Source: Clostridium yunnanense
GTDB lineage: Bacteria; Bacillota; Clostridia; Clostridiales; Clostridiaceae
Reading direction: 5' to 3'
DNA: 35,294 nucleotides
Assembly (NCBI RefSeq): GCF_016595795.1
Contig: NZ_JAENHN010000050.1
Span: 23,443 to 58,736 of the forward strand
The translations under genes and the position numbers were made by a program. Positions 18,289-27,303 of this stretch are shown one piece after another (position 1 is the stretch's first letter; each line of letters begins with the position of its first letter). Under the pieces are notes generated by a model. It was not told the DNA's origin. It did not search any database and saw only the letters and a program-made list of their open reading frames with translations.

Positions 18289-19176
18289 TTATAAACTCGA
18301 AACTATAGCCCCATCATTATCGATATCCACTTCCAATACCTGCCAGTTATTTTTAAGTGTATCTAAATAACCTTTTATATTGGTAGAAAAATCTTTGTCA
18401 TCTTTTCTTAGCATAACCATAATAGTTGGTCCAGCTCCGCTTAGAAACACAGCTAAAGCATTTTGCTTACTGCATTCATTTTTTATATCATAAAAATTTT
18501 CTATAAGTCCGGCTCTATAATCCTCATGAAGTTTATCTTTGCAAGCAACCTTAAGAAGGTCTAAATCACCATTTGACAAAGCAGATATCATGAGAGCTAC
18601 TCTGCCTATATTATAAACACCATGTTTATAATCAATACTCTTCGGAAGTACTGCTCTTGCTTTTTCTGTAGATAATTTAAAATCAGGCACTAATACACAA
18701 AGCTTAATTTCTTCTTTTATATTTATTTTGTTATATATAGTCCTACCCTCTTCTGTCACCGAAACAGTCATCCCACCATATAAAGCTGGAGTTATATTAT
18801 CAGGATGTCCTTCCATCTCTGCGGATAATTCTAAAACCTCTTCTTTGCTCAAAGGACTTCCTGCAAGCTCGTTTGCAGCTAGGATTCCACCAACTACGCA
18901 TGCTGCACTACTACCAAGCCCTCTTGATACTGGTATATCACTTTCAATCTTTATACTTAATCCTTTTGGTTTATATTTAATCCTATCAAAACACTTTTTC
19001 ATAGCTACATATATTAAGTTATCTTCATTCTTAAATTCTTCATCGCAACCTTCAAACACAAGTCCTTCTTCTACCTCTTCTACAACAAATCTATTATATT
19101 TCTTTACTGCTATTCCAAGACAATCAAACCCTGGTCCTATATTTGCACTTGTTGCAGGAACTTTAACTTCTACCAT
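18289..19176 (-). CDS. thrB: Homoserine kinase
   Basis: This 295-residue GHMP-family kinase phosphorylates homoserine for threonine synthase. It has [15 protein letters not shown] at the N-terminus, the ATP-binding [11 protein letters not shown] (82-92) and the C-terminal [12 protein letters not shown] motif. The start lies 8 bp after the thrC stop codon, and its ribosome binding site AGGTGAT overlaps that stop, so the two are translationally linked. Confidence 0.96.
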   Translation of the reverse strand: MVEVKVPATSANIGPGFDCLGIAVKKYNRFVVEEVEEGLVFEGCDEEFKNEDNLIYVAMKKCFDRIKYKPKGLSIKIESDIPVSRGLGSSAACVVGGILAANELAGSPLSKEEVLELSAEMEGHPDNITPALYGGMTVSVTEEGRTIYNKINIKEEIKLCVLVPDFKLSTEKARAVLPKSIDYKHGVYNIGRVALMISALSNGDLDLLKVACKDKLHEDYRAGLIENFYDIKNECSKQNALAVFLSGAGPTIMVMLRKDDKDFSTNIKGYLDTLKNNWQVLEVDIDNDGAIVSSL

Positions 19177-19184
19177 ATCATCAC

Positions 19185-20666
19185 CTATAAACCCAAAAAT
19201 TCTTTAATTACGTTTCTCATATTTTCTTTATTACATGTTGCCTTATGAATCACTGGTTTACTTTCCAAGTTCAATATACCTTTAGGTATCTTAATATCGA
19301 AATTTTTAGAAAGAGTCTCTACCATTTTAAAGTCTGAAGCTTGTTCTTGCTCAAAATTAAGAGCTTCATTAACACTTCTAGGAAATTTGAAAGGACTGGC
19401 TGTTGACGCTATCACCGTTACAGTATCATCTTTTGTTTCGTTTTTATATTTTTCAAAAACTTTGTAAGCAACAGCCGTATGAGTATCTATTACATATTTT
19501 GACGAATCATATACTTTTTTTATTGCATCAACAGTTTCTTCTTCTGTGGCAAAGTCCCCGTAAAACTCTTTAAGTCTATCTTTCATAGCTGCACTTACTT
19601 CATATCTTCCTTCAGTCTTTAATTTGCTCATGAGATCTCGTATAAACTCTGAATCCTTACCACTTATCTCATACAAAAATCTTTCAAGATTACTAGAGAT
19701 TAATATATCCATTGAAGGAGAATTAGTAACTACAAACTCTCTATTTCTATCATAAACACCTGAACTTATAAAGTCAGTGAGCACCTTGTTCTCATTTGAA
19801 GCACATATAAATCTTTCTATAGGTAAGCCCATATTTTTAGCATAAAAAGCAGCAAGTATGTTACCAAAATTGCCTGTAGGTACTACAACATTTATTTTTT
19901 CTCCATCCTTAAGCTTTCCTTCTTTTAATAAACTTAAATATGAATATACATAGTAAACAACTTGAGGTATAAGTCTTCCTATATTTATGGAGTTTGCAGA
20001 AGATAGCATATATCCTTTAGCTTCTAGCTTCTTGTTGAAATCATCATCACCAAATATATCTTTCACTCCATTTTGAGCATCATCAAAGTTTCCTTCTATA
20101 CCTACTACAAAGGTATTATCTCCTTCTTGAGTTACCATCTGTCTTCTTTGAATCTCACTTACTCCATCTTTTGGGTAAAAGACTATTATCTTAGTTCCCT
20201 CAACCTTTGCAAAGCCTTCAAGCGCAGCCTTACCAGTGTCCCCAGAAGTAGCAGTAAGAATAACTATATCCTTATCTATTCCTGTTTTATTTGCTGCCGT
20301 CTTCACAAGGTATGGAAGTATGCTTAAAGCCATATCTTTAAATGCTAAGGTTTTTCCATGAAAGAGCTCTAAAAAATATGCTCCGCCTGCATATTTTAAT
20401 GGTGCTATTAAAGGATTTTCAAACTTTTCATCATATGCCCCGTCTATACACGTTTTAAGCTCCTCATCAGAAAAATCGTCTAGATATTTCTTTAATATAT
20501 AAAACGCTAATTCCTTATAATTCATTTCTTTTAACTCATCAAAGGATTTATCTATCCTCGGAAAGTTTTCTGGAACAAACAATCCTCCATCTTCAGCTAT
20601 GCCCCTAACTATAGCTTCTGAAGCTGTGACCAAATTTTCTTTTCCCCTTGTACTTTTATAAAGCAT
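19185..20666 (-). CDS. thrC: Threonine synthase
   Basis: This 493-residue PLP enzyme converts O-phosphohomoserine to threonine. The PLP lysine is Lys110 in [13 protein letters not shown], followed by [16 protein letters not shown] and [12 protein letters not shown]. The length and the N-terminal MLYKSTRG fit the long (ThrC class I) form of bacteria such as clostridia. It is the first gene of the operon, with AAGGGGGC before the ATG, and is preceded by about 300 bp of leader containing a glycine riboswitch. Confidence 0.96.
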   Translation of the reverse strand: MLYKSTRGKENLVTASEAIVRGIAEDGGLFVPENFPRIDKSFDELKEMNYKELAFYILKKYLDDFSDEELKTCIDGAYDEKFENPLIAPLKYAGGAYFLELFHGKTLAFKDMALSILPYLVKTAANKTGIDKDIVILTATSGDTGKAALEGFAKVEGTKIIVFYPKDGVSEIQRRQMVTQEGDNTFVVGIEGNFDDAQNGVKDIFGDDDFNKKLEAKGYMLSSANSINIGRLIPQVVYYVYSYLSLLKEGKLKDGEKINVVVPTGNFGNILAAFYAKNMGLPIERFICASNENKVLTDFISSGVYDRNREFVVTNSPSMDILISSNLERFLYEISGKDSEFIRDLMSKLKTEGRYEVSAAMKDRLKEFYGDFATEEETVDAIKKVYDSSKYVIDTHTAVAYKVFEKYKNETKDDTVTVIASTASPFKFPRSVNEALNFEQEQASDFKMVETLSKNFDIKIPKGILNLESKPVIHKATCNKENMRNVIKEFLGL

Positions 20667-20720
20667 TATTTAGCCCCCTTTTAATAATCTAAAACTTTTA
20701 ATTAGTCCCCAATATATAAA

Positions 20721-20832
20721 CAAAAAGAGACTAGTATTAAACTTAGTCTCTGGAAATACGGCTTTTGATATTCAAATAACTGAAAAAAAGCTTAATAAGC
20801 TAAATAAAGTTAAACTGAATACAATATCAAAA
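20721..20832 (-). terminator. Expression platform of the glycine riboswitch with two possible terminators
   Basis: On the minus strand the aptamer is followed by TTTTGATATT (20832-20823), which can pair with AATATCAAAA (20772-20763). Inside this pair sits a short hairpin AGCTT-ATT-AAGCT with seven T (20801-20783). Downstream is a stronger terminator AGAGACTA / TAGTCTCT (20751-20744 / 20734-20727) followed by five T. Which of these is glycine-controlled, and whether glycine turns the operon on or off, cannot be decided by eye. Confidence 0.7.
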
Positions 20833-20836
20833 TCCC

Positions 20837-20918
20837 CTGTCCTTTTACCTGAGAGTTTCACCACATCTTTATGGCTTTCCCCTTCGGTGCTCCTTTGAGT
20901 CTCTCCAGAGGTTCGTCC
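20837..20918 (-). ncRNA. Glycine riboswitch (gcvT motif), single aptamer
   Basis: On the minus strand the leader shows the conserved glycine aptamer: GGACGAACCTCTGGAGAGAC, then GGAGCACCGAAGGGG, an AAAGCC loop, GAAACTCTCAGG and TAAAAGGACAG. Only one full aptamer is visible; the 40 nt before it, with CGG and CCG arms around 20920-20937, may be the partial 'ghost' partner typical of single-aptamer forms. It lies between a good promoter and terminators upstream of thrC, so it should control the thrC-thrB-aspartokinase-hom operon. Confidence 0.92.
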
Positions 20919-20968
20919 AATAACGGTTTAATCCCGCTACCTTCATCCGAATCTATAAAATTATTGTA

Positions 20969-20998
20969 ATTATATATCAAAATATTCTAACAAGTCAA
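20969..20998 (-). promoter_or_regulatory. Promoter of the threonine operon
   Basis: On the minus strand TTGACT (20998-20993), an 18-bp spacer and TATAAT (20974-20969) place transcription start just before the glycine riboswitch. Confidence 0.8.
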
Positions 20999-21026
20999 TG
21001 AAATAGTCAGAAATATATGAATTTAA

Positions 21027-21106
21027 TAGATATACCATTTTATTAATTGTTTTCAATAGGATATTTGTAATCGAGGATGGAGGTTATTTATAAAATGGTA
21101 TATCTA
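21027..21106. repeat. Inverted repeat with 16-bp arms
   Basis: The arms 21027-21042 and 21091-21106 (core GATATACCATTTTA) are perfect inverse copies around 48 bp. It abuts a second inverted repeat (21109-21203), and the two together look like a small non-autonomous element inserted between the threonine operon promoter and the next gene. Confidence 0.6.
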
Positions 21107-21108
21107 AG

Positions 21109-21203
21109 GATGTATCACTTCAATTCTAAAACTATTTTCAAAACTCCTCTGTGTTCTGAGAGGAGAATTTGAAAATATAAATTATATAATGAAGTGATAC
21201 ATC
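21109..21203. repeat. Inverted repeat with 14-bp arms, related to 7719-7804
   Basis: GATGTATCACTTCA (21109-21122) recurs inverted at 21190-21203 around 67 bp; inside is a further hairpin CTCCTCT / AGAGGAG (about 21142-21163). The TGTAYCACTTCA arm is shared with the repeat before mccB, and a third partial copy GATGTACCACT is at about 21244. An open frame across it (21115-21333, minus) has no ribosome binding site and is judged not to be a gene. Confidence 0.55.
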
Positions 21204-21329
21204 TACCTGAAGCATATAATCTAGTATATGTTTCACCTACAAAGATGTACCACTCATTAATAAAACTTATATTTCTAAAAATAAGCTTCTTGTCCAACTG
21301 GTGCAGTGGATCATGCAGCTTCACTATAT

Positions 21330-21923
21330 TCATTCTTCTCTATTTAGATTTATAGCATTTCTTGTTGCTATAAGTAAGCTTCTAAATTCATCCTTTGGCA
21401 CAATGAGTTTTAATGTCTTCGTCTTCTCCCTTTTTGTCTTAACAGTTATTTTTGCTACTCTATTTAATGAAGATTCAGAAGCATGCCCTTCTTCAATCTC
21501 TTCAACTCTATTCCAGGGTATGAGCTCTCCATCAGCTGCAAGTATACCTTCTCTACTTATTATGGTGCTTGTATTACTTTCTCTAATTTCAAAAAACAAC
21601 GTAACTACTATCATAATTACCATTATAACAAACTGTATTGAGTATATTGACGTAGGATTTTCAAGGCTTTGAAACCATCCCCATACTGTATCAGTATCTT
21701 GGTGAGTATCCTTATTACTTCGAGATATTTCTACAAAAAACCAGATTACCAAAGGTACTAAAGCTAAATCCAAAACTAAAGCCCACTTACCTCTGCTCTT
21801 ATATTCGAACCATTTTTCTCTTATAAGTCCAACATTCAAAACTCTGTCATTGTAGCTTTTTATTAATTTTATTACATTAAAAACATAGCTTAATAATATA
21901 AAAAGTACATATAAACTTATCAT
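21330..21923 (-). CDS. Membrane protein with PH-like (DUF5673-type) cytoplasmic domain
   Basis: This 197-residue protein has three likely membrane segments (about 2-20, 50-68, 93-112) and a soluble C-terminal domain beginning REGILAADGELIPWNRVEEIEE, which resembles the DUF5673/bacterial PH-like fold. Its role is unknown. The frame opens 75 bases further upstream, but the ATG at 21921-21923 is preceded by a strong TGGAGGAG site and gives a normal membrane N-terminus. It is divergent from the secreted protein gene at 22147. Confidence 0.72.
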   Translation of the reverse strand: MISLYVLFILLSYVFNVIKLIKSYNDRVLNVGLIREKWFEYKSRGKWALVLDLALVPLVIWFFVEISRSNKDTHQDTDTVWGWFQSLENPTSIYSIQFVIMVIMIVVTLFFEIRESNTSTIISREGILAADGELIPWNRVEEIEEGHASESSLNRVAKITVKTKREKTKTLKLIVPKDEFRSLLIATRNAINLNREE

Positions 21924-22146
21924 AACTCCTCCATAATAAATCAATAACCCTATTATACAATAAGCCACTTCATTTGTTAATATAATACTTTTATACATTA
22001 TTTTTTTAATATAATAACAATATTTTATTATTTAATGTGATTTAACAGCAATCCTCTTACCTATTATTAACTTAATACGTATAATATTAGTGTATTACGA
22101 TGCAGATAATAAAGTATTATTATCAAATACTTAAAAGGAGACTATT

Positions 22147-24612
22147 ATGTTAAACAAAAATCTAAGAAAAAAGCTAGCTCTTTCTCTAATTTCTGCTTTT
22201 GCATTATCCCAGTTCTTTAACTTCTCACCTTTCCTTAATGCTCATAGGATTGTGACAGCGAAAGCCGATACTTTAACCTATAGCTGGAACAATACTATAC
22301 CTGAAAAAATTCCTGCCGCAGGTTCAAGCAACGGAAAATTAGTACTCTTCGACAACTCCCATGATGAAACTGCCGGAGCCGCAGATTGGGTTTTAGATGG
22401 AGGTTTCTCTGACTTTGCAGACGCTCTTGTTTCAAAAGGCTATACTGTAAGAGAATATAGAGGAGTTGATAAAGATGGTGATGGTGCTATCCGTTATTAT
22501 GATGACAGACAATCAGCTAATGTAGACAAAAATGAAGCAATTATAACCTATGACGCTATAAAGAACGCTGATGTTTTTGTTATGGCTGAAGCTAACAGGC
22601 CTCTAACTCAAGCTGAGTACTCAGCTCTTAAACAATTTGTTGATTCAGGAAAAGGATTGTTTTTTATAGCTGATCATTACAATGCTGATAGAAACACTAA
22701 CACCTGGGATTCAACAGAAGTCTATAATGGTTACAATAGATCTACCGATACTCAATACAATCTGGGCGGAGTTTACGGTGATATGAGAAACCCTCAAAGT
22801 GCAACCTCAGGCTGGCTTGCACAAAACTTTGGAATCAGATATAGGTTTAATGCCATAGATTGCAAAAGCGGTGTTTCTGGAGTAAAAGCTTCCTCTTATT
22901 CAGAAGGAATAACTACTGGTGTATCTCCTATTCTTATGGCCGCCGGCTCAACTCTAGCAATAACAGATCCTAACAAAGCTAAAGGAATAGTTTATTTTTC
23001 ATCTTCAGATACTCCTGTAAAATGGGGTAGTGCTGCTGATACTGGTCTTTATTTCGGAGGAGAAAATGAAGGACCTTATGTCGCTATCTCGAAGCCTAGT
23101 GCTGGTAAGGCTGCATTTATAGGCGATTCCTCACCTATAGAAGATGCTACTCCAAAATATCTAAGAGAAGATACAGGAAAAGCAAAATCAACTTACCCAG
23201 GTTGGACCGATACTGGAAATGCCGCTACTCTTTGCACTAACATAATTAACTGGTTATCTAATAGTGAAAGCTATATGGGCTTTGATGGAGTTAATCATGC
23301 TAAAGGCACTGCCACTCCAACACCTATGGCTGATATTGAAAAAACTCAAACTCAAGCTGAGCCTTGGACTACTCCAAGCTACAATCCTTGGAATACAGAT
23401 AACTTTGCTAACGGTTCCTACGGAGCCCCTTATAGCGCTTCAGGTTCATCTGGCGGAGGTACGACTACTGGCTTAGTAAAGCTTTCATTATATCCTTCAT
23501 ATGTTTATGTAAATGAACCTTTCACTATCATAGATGGTGGTACAGCTTCAAATCCTCAGATTGGCGCTTATAACACTAGTACTGGAGCTCAAATAGGTCA
23601 GCTACTAGTAAACGGAAGTTGGACTTCTGCTGGATACAATACAATCTCAGGAACTGGCCCTTTAGCTGCAACTATTAGAGTGAACACTTTAGCTTCCTCC
23701 ACTACCTTAAAGCTTAGAACTTCCGATTCCTCTACATCTGATAAGCAAGCCGTAACAGGTTTATCCTCTGGGTACGGATATCTTCAAGGAACAATTCCTA
23801 GCTCACAACCTACTGATGTAGTTGCAGCGGTTCAGAGTGGAACTATACTAGGAACCGCTCAAGTAGACTCAAATAACCAAGCTAAAATTGCAGTAAAATC
23901 AGGCTCCGGAATAACTCTTTCACTTTATTCCTCAACAGGAGCAAAGAAGGCAGATTTAACTGGAACTTATAATGTATCAAACAGTCAAACTACTGCAATA
24001 GGTACCTCTACCGTTGTTCCTGTTGCTTCAGTAACTCTTGATAAAACCACTTTGAGTTTGACTACTGGAACTTCTTCAACACTTACAGCTACTGTAGCGC
24101 CTTCTAATGCTACTAACAAAAACGTTTCTTGGACTAGCAGTAATTCTTCTGTTGCAACAGTTCAAAACGGAACTGTAACAGCTGTGTCTTCTGGTACTAC
24201 AACCATAACAGTTACAACTCAAGATGGAAGTAAAACTGCTAATTGTACTGTTACAGTTACCACTGCTGCTTCTGGAGATACTTATGAACCTAACAATAGT
24301 ACTACTAGTGCTTATACTATAACTTCCGGTTCTACTATAAGCTCATATATTTATAGTGCTTCAGATGTAGACTACTATAAGCTTAATGTAACAACAGCAA
24401 AATCCTTCACTATATCCCTTACAAATCTACCAAAAGATTACGATCTTACACTATATGATGCAAACGGCAAATATATAGATTACTCGGAGAATTCTGGTAC
24501 AACCTCTGAGACCTTAACCAATACTCTGTCAGCTGGAACTTACTATATACAGGTTGTAGGTTATAACGGAGCATATAGTACTACAACACCTTACAAACTA
24601 ACAGTTAACTAA
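22147..24612 (+). CDS. Large secreted protein: GATase-like domain, Ig-like (Big_2) domain, pre-peptidase C-terminal domain
   Basis: This 821-residue exported protein has a signal peptide with likely cleavage after Ala40 (TAKA-DT). Residues about 57-370 (KLVLFDNSHDETAGAADW..., ADVFVMAEANRPLT, KGLFFIADHYNADRN) look like a glutamine-amidotransferase-like/IFT52-type domain of unknown activity. Next come a proline/threonine-rich linker and a strand-rich region of unknown type (about 445-620). A Big_2 Ig-like domain (about 627-706, VASVTLDKTTLSLTTG) and a pre-peptidase C-terminal domain (about 711-820, DTYEPNNS...DVDYYKLNV) follow. The last two are usual on secreted clostridial enzymes for wall or substrate binding, and PPC domains are often removed on maturation. 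No LPXTG or S-layer anchor is present. AAAAGGAG precedes the ATG. The catalytic function, if any, is not known. Confidence 0.82.
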   Translation: MLNKNLRKKLALSLISAFALSQFFNFSPFLNAHRIVTAKADTLTYSWNNTIPEKIPAAGSSNGKLVLFDNSHDETAGAADWVLDGGFSDFADALVSKGYTVREYRGVDKDGDGAIRYYDDRQSANVDKNEAIITYDAIKNADVFVMAEANRPLTQAEYSALKQFVDSGKGLFFIADHYNADRNTNTWDSTEVYNGYNRSTDTQYNLGGVYGDMRNPQSATSGWLAQNFGIRYRFNAIDCKSGVSGVKASSYSEGITTGVSPILMAAGSTLAITDPNKAKGIVYFSSSDTPVKWGSAADTGLYFGGENEGPYVAISKPSAGKAAFIGDSSPIEDATPKYLREDTGKAKSTYPGWTDTGNAATLCTNIINWLSNSESYMGFDGVNHAKGTATPTPMADIEKTQTQAEPWTTPSYNPWNTDNFANGSYGAPYSASGSSGGGTTTGLVKLSLYPSYVYVNEPFTIIDGGTASNPQIGAYNTSTGAQIGQLLVNGSWTSAGYNTISGTGPLAATIRVNTLASSTTLKLRTSDSSTSDKQAVTGLSSGYGYLQGTIPSSQPTDVVAAVQSGTILGTAQVDSNNQAKIAVKSGSGITLSLYSSTGAKKADLTGTYNVSNSQTTAIGTSTVVPVASVTLDKTTLSLTTGTSSTLTATVAPSNATNKNVSWTSSNSSVATVQNGTVTAVSSGTTTITVTTQDGSKTANCTVTVTTAASGDTYEPNNSTTSAYTITSGSTISSYIYSASDVDYYKLNVTTAKSFTISLTNLPKDYDLTLYDANGKYIDYSENSGTTSETLTNTLSAGTYYIQVVGYNGAYSTTTPYKLTVN

Positions 24613-24644
24613 GAATATCTAATTTACACTTTCTATATACAAAA

Positions 24645-24692
24645 CAAAAACCGTGCATATGGGATTATAACTCCTTGTATGCATGGTTTTTT
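24645..24692 (+). terminator. Terminator of the secreted protein gene
   Basis: AAACCGTGCATA and TATGCATGGTTT (one G-T pair) form the stem around an 18-nt loop, followed by six T, about 35 bp after the stop codon. Confidence 0.88.
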
Positions 24693-24962
24693 ATACCCCA
24701 AACTTCAAGCCGTTTTTATTTACCCTTATTACTTCAAATTTTTCACCTTATAATAAACTATAAAACTTTTGTGCAGGTTAAATCAAATGACTTCAATTAC
24801 TCTACAACTTATCTATGGATATTATAAAAGATCTAACACATCAATACATATTTTCATCCAAGCCCTTTTATGGTAGAATTTACATGGATACAAGCTGTTT
24901 GTTAATAGATATTTTCAAAATTAGTTAATTTTATTAACTTGAAGAATAGGCGGGTACATATT
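24693..24962. promoter_or_regulatory. Leader region and likely promoter of the M48 protease gene
   Basis: An extended -10 promoter is likely at TTTTCA (24851-24856), 17-bp spacer, TGGTAGAAT (-10 TAGAAT at 24874-24879). A short inverted repeat AGTTAA / TTAACT (24923-24939) lies just before the ribosome binding site. Nothing else was recognised. Confidence 0.45.
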
Positions 24963-26846
24963 ATGAACAAAAAGATAAGATTTAAAGAAAGATTTTTAGG
25001 AGCATTAGACATCCTTTTAACCGCAGGAATGGTATTGCTTGACTCAGTTATACTTTTATTTATCATTGCTTTTATTGATCAAGGAATTATTGCTGAAGAA
25101 GATATTGCAATATCAATAGTTACATCAATATTACTAGTAATACCACTGGCAATAGTATTTTTTCTACTCTCTAAAGCACTGTTCCCTATCTTCTTTCAAA
25201 AAGATGATAACACCGATATCTTTATTGTGAAAAGAGAAGATTTTCCAAAGCTATATGAAACCATAGATGAGGTTCGAAGCATCTGCAAATGTCCTAAAAT
25301 ACATGTAGTGGCTTTGGATTTTAACAATAATGCCTACATAAAGGAAGGCTCAAAGTTTTACCTAGCAAATTGGAAAAAACGATATCTAGTAATTGGAGTT
25401 CCACTTTTACTATCATTAAACGAAAGGGAACTTAAGGCAGTATTAGCACATGAGTGTGGTCACTTAAGTAAAGTCCATGGTAGAAGTACATATAGAATTT
25501 CTCAAAGAATAAATAAGTTGCTAAAGCGTTTAGATAAGCTAAAGAAGAAGGGAAAACCCAATTCTATAACTGCTAGATTGATAAAAAGATATATAATAGT
25601 ACTTAATAATCTATACTTTCAAGTTAGAAAAAATAATGAGTTTGAAGCAGATATTATTGCTTCAAGAGCTGTAGGTAAGCAAGCTCTTATAAACTCATTG
25701 ATTAAAATGGAGTTTTATGACGGAATTTTTAATAGGTATTTTTGGGATTACATAACGAAATTAAATAATACAAGCGAAAAAGTTCCCAAAGATATATATT
25801 TCCTGATGGAAAACGCTATGAAGGGTAATCTTGAAATACCTATAGAAGTATATAAAAACTTTTTAGATCAAATAAAAGTATATTATTCCTTACCAGGAAG
25901 TACTCATCCTTCTATTGCAGAAAGAGCTGAATCGTTAGATGCTACTGTACCTACAATTGATGGTAGTTTCAATGGAGATTTACTTTCAATATTTAGAGAT
26001 GATTACGAAAGCGCATTAAGAACTCTATTTAGAAGCGAATCTAATAGTATCCTTAATAATATGAGCTTAAAATGGAAAGAACTTTTCGAAACACGATGGA
26101 AGGAAAATTATGAATACATATCAGATTTAAAAACATCCTTACATGATTTAGAATCTATAGAAAAAGAAAGTGGATTGACTCAAAAGCAACGTATTGACCA
26201 AGCCTTTTTAGTAGAAGAGCTTGAGGGCATTAACGCTTCCCTTAAGGTATTTAAAGAAGCAGTAAAAGAAGACAAGCTTAATATTAGTGCTAAATTTCAC
26301 ATAGCTCGAATATTTCTTTTGAAAGATATAGAAGCAGGTGTAGAGTTTTTTAATACTCTTATGAACGAAGATACGCAACTTATTCCTAATAGCTGCTATC
26401 ACCTTATTAATTATTACCTACATAATGGCAATAGGTCTGAAGCAGTAAGATATTATAATTATGCTGTAAACTTTATGAAAACCAATAAAGAAGTGCTCGC
26501 TGAGAGATCTAACGTATACAAAAGTGACGATTTCTTACTACATGATTTATCTTCAAAAACACTGGATAAAATCAAGCATGAACTGGAGAAACATGAAGAA
26601 ATAAAGAAAGCTTATATAGTAGTAAAGAAGTTAACTATCTCCAAGGACTTTCCTCTATACATAATTGCAATAAAATACAAAAAGTCCTGCAATAAAAACA
26701 AGATAAAATCTATTCAAGCTAAAATAATTAAAGGTATATATAATGAAGAAATATTACCTTGGGATTTTCAAATCATCCCGCTAACTAGTAAGAATATAAG
26801 TATTGAATACAATGTTGATAGTATATTTGGAGCGAGGATTCTATAA
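24963..26846 (+). CDS. M48-family zinc metalloprotease, membrane-anchored, with C-terminal helical repeats
   Basis: This 627-residue protein has two N-terminal membrane helices (about residues 12-37 and 48-72), then a peptidase M48 (HtpX/Ste24-type) domain with the zinc motif HECGH near residue 163 and the third ligand Glu in NEFEADIIASRAVG near 226. The last 280 residues are helical and TPR-like (LKVFKEAVKEDKLNISAKFHIARIF). Such proteases degrade membrane or misfolded proteins under stress. The C-terminal part is longer than in HtpX and may bind partners. A TTG 24 bases upstream opens the same frame, but the ATG at 24963 has AGGCGGG 8 bases before it. It is convergent with the Rhs cassette array. 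Confidence 0.88.
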   Translation: MNKKIRFKERFLGALDILLTAGMVLLDSVILLFIIAFIDQGIIAEEDIAISIVTSILLVIPLAIVFFLLSKALFPIFFQKDDNTDIFIVKREDFPKLYETIDEVRSICKCPKIHVVALDFNNNAYIKEGSKFYLANWKKRYLVIGVPLLLSLNERELKAVLAHECGHLSKVHGRSTYRISQRINKLLKRLDKLKKKGKPNSITARLIKRYIIVLNNLYFQVRKNNEFEADIIASRAVGKQALINSLIKMEFYDGIFNRYFWDYITKLNNTSEKVPKDIYFLMENAMKGNLEIPIEVYKNFLDQIKVYYSLPGSTHPSIAERAESLDATVPTIDGSFNGDLLSIFRDDYESALRTLFRSESNSILNNMSLKWKELFETRWKENYEYISDLKTSLHDLESIEKESGLTQKQRIDQAFLVEELEGINASLKVFKEAVKEDKLNISAKFHIARIFLLKDIEAGVEFFNTLMNEDTQLIPNSCYHLINYYLHNGNRSEAVRYYNYAVNFMKTNKEVLAERSNVYKSDDFLLHDLSSKTLDKIKHELEKHEEIKKAYIVVKKLTISKDFPLYIIAIKYKKSCNKNKIKSIQAKIIKGIYNEEILPWDFQIIPLTSKNISIEYNVDSIFGARIL

Positions 26847-26865
26847 ACGTTTAATAATTTATGCT

Positions 26866-27010
26866 CCCCAATCGGGGCATAGTTTGTCTTAGTATAAAAT
26901 AGTGGTAGATGTTGAATATTTTCAACATCTACCACTATTTTATACTAAAAAAAGCAATTAATTAGCTATTTATTTTGTACTTATTCTACTGCATTATTAA
27001 TAATATGCAT
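26866..27010 (-). repeat. Divergent terminal copy (R1) of the cassette element
   Basis: This 145-bp stretch aligns with the five 161-bp elements described below, with the same order of parts: a CCCC...GGGG palindrome (here CCCCAATCGGGG), TAGTGGTAGA / TCTACCACTA arms, a remnant of the GAACTAGC hairpin, and ACTGCAT near the end. It has lost about 16 bp from the second hairpin. Its first large hairpin is perfect: arms 26889-26916 and 26921-26948 match over 28 bp around a 4-nt loop. It marks the far end of the array and probably also terminates the convergent M48 gene. Confidence 0.8.
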
Positions 27011-27052
27011 TCACTTATTCTTATAAAACTTTTGGTTTTATTTGATCTTACG

Positions 27053-27265
27053 CTACGATTGTATTTTGCAGTAAGGCACACATAAGTTATGCATTAACCA
27101 TGATATTTCTTCATTTCTTATCATATCAATAGCTACTGAAATTTGAGGATATTTATCTATTATATCCTTTTTCAATTAATATATCTCTTAAATCCACCCA
27201 GTCTTCATCATTGCTGAGTGTAGTTCTATTAATTCTAATACTTCTTGTTTATGTAATTGATTCAT
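27053..27265 (-). pseudogene. Decayed immunity-type gene at the array end
   Basis: Three reading frames must be joined to follow one protein on the minus strand: MNQLHKQEVLELIE, then NDEDWVDLRDILIEK, then DIIDKYPQISVAIDMIRNEE running to a stop at 27053-27055. Two frameshifts therefore break a small acidic gene of about 70 codons, the kind of helical protein typical of immunity genes. It lies between the terminal element R1 and the intact immunity gene of cassette 6. Confidence 0.5.
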
Positions 27266-27303
27266 ACTATACTTTCCGCCTAAATGTAGCTGTCATTCTA
27301 ATG

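Noticed and set aside
21115-21333. Open frame of 72 codons on the minus strand
   Set aside because: It runs through the inverted-repeat element, has no ribosome binding site, and its translation simply follows the repeat; treated as noncoding.
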